Source: SZUA-152 sp964401355 (GTDB taxonomy: Bacteria; Pseudomonadota; Gammaproteobacteria; SZUA-152). From it: a stretch of 64,000 bases of DNA. The position numbers and the translations under genes were made by a program. Positions 36,337 to 44,334 of this stretch are shown one piece after another (the stretch's first letter is position 1; every line of letters begins with the position of its first letter). The notes under the pieces are model-generated. The model saw only the letters and a list, made by a program, of their open reading frames with translations. It did not search any database and had not been told where the DNA came from. The stretch covers positions 5,400-69,399 of the forward strand of contig CAYNYJ010000005.1 of NCBI GenBank assembly GCA_964401355.1, in the 5' to 3' direction.

Positions 36337-39092
36337 TATTTCCTAGCATAAGAGCACGCGTATTTTCCCTGGCCATAATCCCGACAACTGCGGCTTCCTT
36401 GATATTTTTTAGTTATTTTGTAACCAAACAAATCAATGACATCGAAACTGCTTTGACCGCCAAAGGAAACGACGTAGCCAGCCACCTTGCCTCTGCTAGC
36501 GAATACGGAATCTTTTCTGGCAATCTAATTTTACTATCACCACTGGTTGATTCTGTTTACAAAGAAAGCAACGTCGTCTCCATTACCATCACTGACAGCC
36601 GTGGAAATCCACTCATACAGCGCTCTGATGACCGTTCAACAATACGCGGAGGATCCCTAAAAAACACGTACAATAACAACCATCGGATTTTCAGCAAGCC
36701 AATAATACAAAATTCCCTAGCGATTAATGATTTCGATGAAACAGAAAAACCTCTGCCGTCCATCATTGGCTGGGTTATCGTTGAAATATCCAACGATTTG
36801 GCAGAAAAACGTAAACGGGAAGCCACCATTGAAACTTTACTTATCACCCTTTTCATTCTCATCAGTAGTATATTCCTTGCCACACGAATCAGCCGTCATA
36901 TCACCACACCCATCACCATAATTACCAATGCCGTCAAAGAAATTGAATTCGGAAACCTTGAGGTATCAATCAACACACATTCAACCGGTGAGTTACTGAC
37001 TCTCGAGCAAGGAATTCGAGGCATGCTTCGCTCTATAAAATCTTCGCAGCAGGATGCCCAACAGAAAATAGAACGCGCAACCATTGAGTTGCGCGATTCC
37101 CTGGAATTGCTTGAACGAAAAAATATGGACCTCGATGCTACTCGCCAAGAAGCACTTTCTGCCAGCCAGGCAAAGTCACTTTTTCTGGCAAATATTAGCC
37201 ACGAAATCAGAACACCAATGAATGGGATTCTAGGTTTTGTAAGACTGCTAAATAATTCTCCACTATCAAAAGAGCAACGCGAATACTTACAAACTATCGA
37301 ACAGTCGGCCCACAATTTATTACGGATTATCAATGATGTTCTTGACCTTTCAAAAATAGAAGCCGGAAAACTAAAAATAAAAAGTGTAGAGTTCAATTTA
37401 CGCGAGTGTATCGAAGATGTTGAAATACTGATGTCACCTTCTGCCAAGGACAAAAACTTGGAACTGGGCGCGCTTTTTTATGACGACACACCTGAAGTCA
37501 TTATTGGGCCACATGATCGCATCAGACAAGTACTAATAAATTTAATCGGAAATGCGATCAAATTTTCTGATCGCGGAACCATTATTGTCCGTGCAATGAT
37601 TGAATCTCGTAACAATGACGGCGCTATCATCAAACTGTCCGTGAGTGATCAAGGACCGGGAATAACAGAAAAAAATCAAAAAACACTGTTCAATTCTTTT
37701 ACACAGCTGGATGAAAGTGACACGCGGGAATTTGAAGGTGTAGGCTTAGGACTATCTATATCAAAATCTCTAGCCACCGCAATGAATGGCGAGATCGGTG
37801 TTGAAAGCAGACCGGATGAAGGTTCCATATTCTGGTTCACTTTTAGCTGCAAATTACTCCCATACAAGAGCCTAACTGAAGCCCTCCCCTTACCCTTTAC
37901 AGAAAAATCCATCAGCCTCTATGATGGAAACGAACTTACTCTCCTTTGCAATGCCCATACTTTTCGAAAACTGGGATTTACTGTACACGAACACACCAGC
38001 ATTGATGAATTTTGCCATCAATATAGACAAACAACTGATTTTGATCTCTTTGTCCTAAATCTCGCTGACCATGAATCAAATAATATTCCCTCTGTATTTT
38101 CGGATATCGATCACTCCGCTTCTCAAAAATCAATCATCATCGTCAACAATGCCAACTCAAGAACCCTAAATAATTTTCATCAACAAGGTGCTTATTCGTG
38201 GCTGATACGTCCCTTTCGTACCGCAGACTTAATGACCGTCCTGTCCAACATCATGCAACCAAATGGTGATGCCGATAAAATAGAAATCAGTAATAAAAAT
38301 GAGTCACTAAAACAACCAACACACCGTAGACTTGATGGGATTTCTATTCTTATCGCTGAAGACAACCCAATTAATGCCAAGTTCGTTAGCACCATTCTCC
38401 AAAAATCTGGTGCCAACACACTTATTGTTAGCGACGGAACGTCAGTTGTTGATGCATATTCCAACGGTAAATTCGATATTATCTTGATGGATATCAATAT
38501 GCCGATAATGAATGGCATTGAGGCAACAAAACATATTCGCACGCTGGAAGAGGCAACCAGCCATATCCCGATACTGGGATTAACCGCAGTCAGCTACGTA
38601 GATGAACAGACTGCATACAAAGATGCCGGCCTTGATGACGTCCTCGAAAAGCCAATAGCCGTTGATGAGTTATTGCATGAAATTGCATACTGGGTTCATG
38701 CTAAAAAGACGCAACCAAGCATACACATAGCCACCAAAAGTAACTCGCATAAAGTAGCCGCTATAAAGATAAACCCATTATCAAACAAGACCAGTCTCAA
38801 TCAACTGGGAATTGACGAAAACCTGTCTACCACAATGTACGACATGCTTCTGGCAGAATTACCCAATACCCGAAAAATACTCTCTGCGGCCTATGCGAAA
38901 AACGACTGGGCACATCTTAGGAATGAAATACATCGTTTTTTGGGCGGTTTAAGCTACTGTAATGTGCCACAATTACATGATTTAACCACTGTATTTCAAC
39001 AGAGTCTTAAGTCACAAGATGTATACATGAGCCAAAATTTTGAAGCAATGGTCAATGAAATAGACCTTCTTATTATCACTACAAAAACGTAA
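36333..39092 (+). CDS. BarA-like hybrid sensor histidine kinase (HK-REC-HPt)
   Basis: 919 residues. Two membrane helices (about 11-30 and 168-186) bracket a periplasmic region; a HAMP domain (about 187-240) leads into the dimerisation domain with phospho-acceptor His290 (NISHEIRTPMNG), the HATPase (NLIGNAIKFSD, GLGLSISKS), a receiver with phospho-acceptor Asp720 (ILMDINMP) and a C-terminal HPt with His867 (NEIHRFLGG). The phosphorelay therefore ends in an HPt and needs an unlinked response regulator. This and the preceding gene are AT-rich compared with neighbours, possibly acquired. It converges with galU, with 3 bp between stops. Confidence 0.92.
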   Translation: MIFPSIRARVFSLAIIPTTAASLIFFSYFVTKQINDIETALTAKGNDVASHLASASEYGIFSGNLILLSPLVDSVYKESNVVSITITDSRGNPLIQRSDDRSTIRGGSLKNTYNNNHRIFSKPIIQNSLAINDFDETEKPLPSIIGWVIVEISNDLAEKRKREATIETLLITLFILISSIFLATRISRHITTPITIITNAVKEIEFGNLEVSINTHSTGELLTLEQGIRGMLRSIKSSQQDAQQKIERATIELRDSLELLERKNMDLDATRQEALSASQAKSLFLANISHEIRTPMNGILGFVRLLNNSPLSKEQREYLQTIEQSAHNLLRIINDVLDLSKIEAGKLKIKSVEFNLRECIEDVEILMSPSAKDKNLELGALFYDDTPEVIIGPHDRIRQVLINLIGNAIKFSDRGTIIVRAMIESRNNDGAIIKLSVSDQGPGITEKNQKTLFNSFTQLDESDTREFEGVGLGLSISKSLATAMNGEIGVESRPDEGSIFWFTFSCKLLPYKSLTEALPLPFTEKSISLYDGNELTLLCNAHTFRKLGFTVHEHTSIDEFCHQYRQTTDFDLFVLNLADHESNNIPSVFSDIDHSASQKSIIIVNNANSRTLNNFHQQGAYSWLIRPFRTADLMTVLSNIMQPNGDADKIEISNKNESLKQPTHRRLDGISILIAEDNPINAKFVSTILQKSGANTLIVSDGTSVVDAYSNGKFDIILMDINMPIMNGIEATKHIRTLEEATSHIPILGLTAVSYVDEQTAYKDAGLDDVLEKPIAVDELLHEIAYWVHAKKTQPSIHIATKSNSHKVAAIKINPLSNKTSLNQLGIDENLSTTMYDMLLAELPNTRKILSAAYAKNDWAHLRNEIHRFLGGLSYCNVPQLHDLTTVFQQSLKSQDVYMSQNFEAMVNEIDLLIITTKT

Positions 39093-39095
39093 TTT

Positions 39096-39980
39096 TTACT
39101 CCGTCGGTAAACATACGCCGCGTAAATACTGCATAAACTCTTTTTTCAATGCGGGATGTTTGAGCGCGTATTCAACTGTCGCTGTCAAATAACCTAATTT
39201 GCTACCACAGTCATAACGCTTTCCTTCAAACTCATAAGCCAGCACGTCTTCTTCATGCAGCAACTGTGCGATCGCATCTGTCAATTGAATTTCCCCGCCC
39301 GCACCTGTACCCGTGTTTTCCAGTATTTCAAATATCCGTGGAGATAAAATATAACGACCCACCACAGCCAGATTAGAGGGTGCCACTTCTGGTTTCGGTT
39401 TTTCAACTATCTGTTGAATTTTTCCAATATGCCCTGTGAGCATATCTGCTTTTACTACACCGTATTTCTCGGTATCTTCTTTATTAATTTTTTCGACACC
39501 CAAAAGACTGCATTGATGGTCACGATGCAAGGCTATCATTTGAGACAAACAACCTGCGTTACCATCGTCAATCAAGTCATCGGCCAAAATTACAGCAAAA
39601 GGATTGTCACCCACCACATTCTTTGCGCATAACACCGCATGGCCCAGCCCCAGTGCTTCCGGTTGCCTAATATAAACACAACTCACTCCTTTTGGCAGAA
39701 TGTCCTTGACGATAGCCAACAACTCATCTTTGCCACGGGCTGCTAACACGCTTTCAAGCTCAAAGTTGCGGTCGAAATGATCTTCAATGGCACGCTTACT
39801 ACTGCTCGTGACAAAAACAAGTTCAGTGATACCAGCGGCAATCGCTTCCTCTGCTGCATACTGGATCAGTGGTTTATCGACGATCGGTAACATCTCTTTG
39901 GGATTTGCTTTAGTCGCCGGAAGAAAACGTGTCCCGAGGCCGGCTACCGGAAAAACAGCGGTCTTAATTGTCTGCGTCAT
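39096..39980 (-). CDS. galU: UTP-glucose-1-phosphate uridylyltransferase
   Basis: 294 residues. Forms UDP-glucose for envelope and exopolysaccharide synthesis. Nucleotide-binding motif VFPVAGLGTRFLPATKANPKEMLPIVDKP, the AEEAIAAGITELVFVT segment, and VEKPKPEVAPSNLAVVGRYILSP are all present and the length is normal. It stands alone between the kinase and pnp, on the opposite strand to the kinase. Confidence 0.97.
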   Translation of the reverse strand: MTQTIKTAVFPVAGLGTRFLPATKANPKEMLPIVDKPLIQYAAEEAIAAGITELVFVTSSSKRAIEDHFDRNFELESVLAARGKDELLAIVKDILPKGVSCVYIRQPEALGLGHAVLCAKNVVGDNPFAVILADDLIDDGNAGCLSQMIALHRDHQCSLLGVEKINKEDTEKYGVVKADMLTGHIGKIQQIVEKPKPEVAPSNLAVVGRYILSPRIFEILENTGTGAGGEIQLTDAIAQLLHEEDVLAYEFEGKRYDCGSKLGYLTATVEYALKHPALKKEFMQYLRGVCLPTE

Positions 39981-40076
39981 AACGAAGTACTATCCTTTTG
40001 ATGTAATTTTCAATATACCCGCGTACCGCGATCCTAGGTTAACTGTGCGCACAACATCTACCATAAAATAATCAAT

Positions 40077-40103
40077 AAAAAAGGGGCCAATAGCCCCTTT
40101 TTT
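40077..40103. terminator. bidirectional intrinsic terminator after pnp
   Basis: AAAAAA, stem GGGGC / GCCCC with a 5-nt loop, then TTTTTT; symmetric, so it can act on either strand. It ends the leftward pnp transcript and lies upstream of galU. Confidence 0.85.
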
Positions 40104-40131
40104 ATTGTCGGACAACATACCACTATCCGGT

Positions 40132-42234
40132 TTATTCCGCATCCACCGCTTTCATGCTAAGACGAATACGGCCCTGCTTGTCAATTTCCAGCACCTTGAC
40201 CTTGATGATGTCACCTTCGGTCAATTTGTCACTGACATTTTCCACACGCTCTTCCGAAATTTGGGAGATATGCACTAGGCCATCTTTGCCTGGCAAGATC
40301 GTCACAAAGGCACCGAAATCCATTAGCTTGGCAACCTTGCCTTCATAGATCACACCCACTTCAACATCGGCGGTAATCTGTTCGATCAGTTTCAAGGCCT
40401 GCTCACCCGCCGCGCTGTCAACTGAAGAAATCTTGATAGTGCCATCATCTTCAATGTCGATACCGGCTCCCGTCTGTTCGGTAATGGAACGAATCGTCGC
40501 ACCACCTTTACCGATAACGTCACGAATTTTATCCGGATGAATTTTGATGGTGAGATAACGCGGTGCAAATTCAGACATTTCACTGCGTGTTTCCGCGAGG
40601 ACTTTATTCATTTCACCGAGGATGAACATGCGTCCCTCGGTGGCCTGGCTTAACGCCTGTTTCATAATCTCGTGCGTGATGCCGGTGATCTTGATATCCA
40701 TTTGCAAAGCGGTAACACCCGCCGCTGTACCGGCCACTTTGAAATCCATGTCGCCCAAATGATCTTCGTCACCGAGAATGTCAGACAACACCGCATAGCG
40801 ATCATCATCTTTGATCAGACCCATGGCGATACCGGCCACCGGCGCCTTCAAAGGCACACCAGCATCCATCATTGACAGACTGGATCCACATACTGACGCC
40901 ATGGAACTGGAACCGTTGGATTCCGTGATTTCAGACACCACGCGAATCGAATAGGGGAAATCTTCGGTGCTCGGCATTACCGCTGCCACGCCACGTTTCG
41001 CCAATCGACCGTGGCCAATTTCACGACGCTTGGGGCTGCCGACAAAACCGGTCTCACCCACGCAGTATGGGGGGAAGTTGTAATGCAACATGAAGTGTTC
41101 TTTACGTTCACCTTCGATAGCGTCGATCAACTGCGCATCACGAGCGGTGCCCAGCGTCGTCACCACGATGGCTTGAGTCTCGCCACGGGTAAACAGTGCG
41201 GAACCGTGTGTCCGTGGCAGAATGCCCACTTTCACCTCGATGGGACGCACGGTACGTGTATCACGGCCATCAATACGACGCTCACCGGCCAATACACGGC
41301 CACGCACAATGGATTTTTCCAGCTTACCAATCGCTTCTTTCACATCGGCAATGGCATACGTGGATTCATCGCCTTCCGGACAAAGCTGAGCAACGATGCT
41401 GGAGCGAATGCCGCCCAATTCATCATAGCGCGCTTGTTTATCACTGATCTGATAAGCCGTAGTCAATGTGGTTTCGCCCGCAGTTTTCACCGCAGCAACC
41501 AACGCCTCATCGCTTTCAGGTGCCGTCCAGTCCCAAGCCACCGTACCCGCCTCGGCAACCAATTCATTAATTGTAGTAATCACCGTTTGTAGTTGTTCGT
41601 GACCGTAAGCCACCGCACCCAGCATCACTTCTTCGGATAACTCTTGCGCTTCGGACTCCACCATCAACACGGCATCGGCAGTACCAGCAACCACTAAGTC
41701 CAGTTGCGAAGTTTCCAGTGCAGCTTTGGGAGGATTCAAGAGGTACTGGCCATCGGCATAACCCACGCGAGCACAACCTATCGGGCCGGCAAAAGGAACA
41801 CCCGATAAGCTGACCGCGGCAGAGGCTCCAATCATCGCCGCGATATCCGGATCAATTTCCGGATCCAGTGACATCACCGTCGCAATGACCTGTACTTCAT
41901 TCACAAAACCCTTGGGGAACAACGGTCGCAATGGACGATCGATCAAGCGGCTGGTCAGCGTTTCTTTTTCGCTGGGGCGTCCTTCACGCTTGAAAAAACC
42001 GCCCGGAATTTTACCCGCCGCATAAGTCCGTTCCTGATAATTGACCGTCAGCGGAAAAAAGTCCCGACCGGGTTCAGCCTTTTTTCGTGCAACACAGGTC
42101 ACAAACACGGAGGTATCACCCATGCTCACCATTACTGCTCCACCGGCTTGACGTGCGATTTCGCCCGTTTCAAGGGTTAAGGTATGATCGCCAAATTGTA
42201 CGACTTTTTTAATAGCCATGTTTTTAGTAGCCAT
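40132..42234 (-). CDS. pnp: polyribonucleotide nucleotidyltransferase
   Basis: 700 residues. Two RNase PH domains, then KH (MTIKIHPDKIRDVIGKGGATIRSITEQTGA, seen as IKIHPDKIRDVIGKGG) and S1 (GKVAKLMDFGAFVTILPGKDGLVHISQIS) domains. A 3'-5' phosphorolytic exoribonuclease and degradosome component. ATG 42234 has an AGGA site 11 nt upstream; ATG 42219 is an alternative. It is the last gene of the rpsO-pnp unit, which in other species is processed by RNase III between the two genes. Confidence 0.97.
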   Translation of the reverse strand: MATKNMAIKKVVQFGDHTLTLETGEIARQAGGAVMVSMGDTSVFVTCVARKKAEPGRDFFPLTVNYQERTYAAGKIPGGFFKREGRPSEKETLTSRLIDRPLRPLFPKGFVNEVQVIATVMSLDPEIDPDIAAMIGASAAVSLSGVPFAGPIGCARVGYADGQYLLNPPKAALETSQLDLVVAGTADAVLMVESEAQELSEEVMLGAVAYGHEQLQTVITTINELVAEAGTVAWDWTAPESDEALVAAVKTAGETTLTTAYQISDKQARYDELGGIRSSIVAQLCPEGDESTYAIADVKEAIGKLEKSIVRGRVLAGERRIDGRDTRTVRPIEVKVGILPRTHGSALFTRGETQAIVVTTLGTARDAQLIDAIEGERKEHFMLHYNFPPYCVGETGFVGSPKRREIGHGRLAKRGVAAVMPSTEDFPYSIRVVSEITESNGSSSMASVCGSSLSMMDAGVPLKAPVAGIAMGLIKDDDRYAVLSDILGDEDHLGDMDFKVAGTAAGVTALQMDIKITGITHEIMKQALSQATEGRMFILGEMNKVLAETRSEMSEFAPRYLTIKIHPDKIRDVIGKGGATIRSITEQTGAGIDIEDDGTIKISSVDSAAGEQALKLIEQITADVEVGVIYEGKVAKLMDFGAFVTILPGKDGLVHISQISEERVENVSDKLTEGDIIKVKVLEIDKQGRIRLSMKAVDAE

Positions 42235-42401
42235 GGTCGAGTGGGTTCCTTAAGAGTTATTGCGTTTTTTATCAGGAATTTATGAGCAGCCTTTATCACT
42301 ACCCACAAAACAGTGCGTGCAGTCGATACCAAAGCCGGAACCCACGCATATGACGTTCATTTGAAAGTACACATGTGTGAATTCTGCAAGCATTGAATCG
42401 A

Positions 42402-42671
42402 TTAACGGCGCAGACCAAGGCTAGAAATCAGCTCGCGATAACGCGCCGAATTCTTTTTCTTGAGGTAGTCCAGCAATTTACGACGACGACTCACCATGCG
42501 CAGCAAACCCTGGCGCGAATGATGATCATGAATATGAGATTTGAAATGACCCGACAGATCATTGATTCGCGCCGTTAACAGGGCGACTTGAACTTCCGGG
42601 GAACCCGTATCGGTTTCATCACGGGCATGACTTTTAACAATTTCTTGTTTCTGTGCAGCATCTAAAGACAT
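42402..42671 (-). CDS. rpsO: 30S ribosomal protein S15
   Basis: 89 residues, the normal length. The conserved GSPEVQVALLTARINDLSGHFKSHIHDHHSRQGLLRMVSRRRKLLDYLK sequence is complete. An AGGAGG site precedes the ATG. Between this gene and truB is a 20-bp tandem duplication (units starting TAGTAAATG at 42682 and 42702) immediately upstream of the ribosome site, which may affect the leader through which S15 regulates itself in other bacteria. Confidence 0.98.
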   Translation of the reverse strand: MSLDAAQKQEIVKSHARDETDTGSPEVQVALLTARINDLSGHFKSHIHDHHSRQGLLRMVSRRRKLLDYLKKKNSARYRELISSLGLRR

Positions 42672-42846
42672 GAGTGCCTCCTAGTAAATGTATAAAATAA
42701 ATAGTAAATGTATAAAATAAATTGTCGTTCACAGGCCGGCTACTAGGTCCAGCACAATGAGCGTGCGCGATTCTACCCCATTCCTCGTAAATTCACCATG
42801 TTAATGGTCTTTTCTGAGGTATTTACTTGATTTGATGGGTGTTGCT

Positions 42847-43767
42847 TCATGAACTACTCAGCAGCCGTTTGGGCGCCACTCTGCCGTCATCCAGCACCGT
42901 GCCCAACCCCAGAAAACGCTTGTCGCCTGCATACAGACGCACCCATCCACGATCCTTAAGTTGAGGCACAAATACTGGCTGCCCCTGACACAGATAAAAG
43001 CTGGCATCTTCTGACAGGCAAACTTCCGGCCAATCTGGCAGGGCCGACTCCATAGGCAAAAGTAGCTCATCTAACGCCGAAGGGCCGGACTGCTCGACAA
43101 TGGCCTCGAGTGACTCAAGACTGTGCATGACATGGTTGTCCAAAGCACCCACACCGGTACGGCGCAGCGTAATAATATGTGCGCCACAACTCAGTGCCTC
43201 GCCGATTTCCTCGGCCAGAACGCGAATATACGTACCCTTGGAGGATCGCACCGCGATCTCCAGTTCATCACCTGTCAGCTGCAACAATTCTAGGGAATGT
43301 ATCGTTATCTCGCGTGGTTTGCGTTCGACTTCGATACCTTGATGGGCAAGTTTGTAGAGCGGTTGGCCATTTTGTTTAATCGCCGAATGCATTGGCGGGG
43401 TTTGCAAGATTTTCCCCAGAAAACTCTCCAGCACCTCACGGACTCGCGATTCTGTCACCGCAATCACCGGCCGGGTGCGCATCACATTACCATCCGCATC
43501 GCCGCTGTTGGTGGTCTGTCCCAGTTTCAGGGTCGCCTGATATTCCTTATCTGCCGACAACAAAAAACCGGAAATTTTAGTGGCTTCGCCCAGACAAATG
43601 GGCAGCATCCCGGTCGCCAATGGATCCAGACTACCGGTGTGCCCGGCCTTGTTGGCGTTAAAGAGTCGCTTGACCCTTTGCAAAGCAGCGTTGGAGGTAA
43701 TACCAACGGGTTTGTCCAACAACAAGACACCATTCACCTGTCGGCCACGGTTACGTCTTCGCGCCAC
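42847..43767 (-). CDS. truB: tRNA pseudouridine-55 synthase
   Basis: 306 residues from GTG 43767 (VARRRNRGRQVNGVLLLDKP), chosen for its GGAG site and family start; the frame is open to 43884 without one. The catalytic motif GHTGSLDPLATGMLPI has the nucleophilic Asp; KGTYIRVLAEEIGEAL and the C-terminal PUA-like domain (GQPVFVPQ) are present. Modifies U55 in the T loop of tRNAs. Part of the nusA-infB-rbfA-truB-rpsO-pnp cluster. Confidence 0.96.
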   Translation of the reverse strand: MARRRNRGRQVNGVLLLDKPVGITSNAALQRVKRLFNANKAGHTGSLDPLATGMLPICLGEATKISGFLLSADKEYQATLKLGQTTNSGDADGNVMRTRPVIAVTESRVREVLESFLGKILQTPPMHSAIKQNGQPLYKLAHQGIEVERKPREITIHSLELLQLTGDELEIAVRSSKGTYIRVLAEEIGEALSCGAHIITLRRTGVGALDNHVMHSLESLEAIVEQSGPSALDELLLPMESALPDWPEVCLSEDASFYLCQGQPVFVPQLKDRGWVRLYAGDKRFLGLGTVLDDGRVAPKRLLSSS

Positions 43768-43834
43768 GTTAATACTCCAATCGTTGTAAGAATGCGTTGT
43801 TAAGAATGCGTTAGTAAAAAATAGTGTACGAAGT

Positions 43835-44272
43835 TTACTGCGGTTTGGGTTCGCTATCGTCGGTATCGCGGCTTTTAGCATCACTGGATGTTGCGCTATT
43901 GATTAAATCCGTCAGACGATTGCCATGTTCCATCGACGAATCATAAATAAAAATCAGCTGGGGGGTGGTGCGTATTTTGAGGCGACGCGACAGCGCAGTG
44001 CGCAGATAACCTGCGGCCTTATTCAGCACTTTGGCGGTAATCTTGGCCTGTTCATTTTCGACCGGCTCCTGATCGGGATGAGCTTTCTTCCCCAAAGAAT
44101 CACCCAGAACCGTAAAATAAATTCGCGCGCGTTCAAATTCATGAGTCACGTTCACACCAGTGATCGTCACCATGCCCACTCGCGGATCACCCAATTCCAT
44201 TTGGATGAGCTCGGCCATATGACGCTGAATTTGATCCGCGACTCTGCGCGTACGACTAAATTCTTTCGCCAT
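43835..44272 (-). CDS. rbfA: 30S ribosome-binding factor A
   Basis: 145 residues from ATG 44272 (AGGAG 9 nt upstream); a GTG at 44281 overlaps that site and is less likely. KH-fold factor binding 16S rRNA helix 1 in late 30S assembly and cold adaptation. MAKEFSRTRRVADQIQRHMAELIQ and ARIYFTVLGD, plus the RRLKIRTTPQLIFIYDSSMEHGNRL segment, are standard. The C-terminal tail is long and charged. Sits between infB and truB. Confidence 0.95.
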   Translation of the reverse strand: MAKEFSRTRRVADQIQRHMAELIQMELGDPRVGMVTITGVNVTHEFERARIYFTVLGDSLGKKAHPDQEPVENEQAKITAKVLNKAAGYLRTALSRRLKIRTTPQLIFIYDSSMEHGNRLTDLINSATSSDAKSRDTDDSEPKPQ

Positions 44273-44334
44273 ATTCGTCACTCCTGCTCATCGTGCCTGC
44301 CAACCGTTTTCCATACTCACCGCGATCCGCCACG

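Noticed and set aside
39012..39100. Frame overlap of kinase and galU
   Set aside because: Convergent stops 3 bp apart are real and unremarkable; no overlapping gene.
41011..41592. 193-codon open frame opposite pnp
   Set aside because: Antisense to pnp; no ribosome site or recognisable domain.
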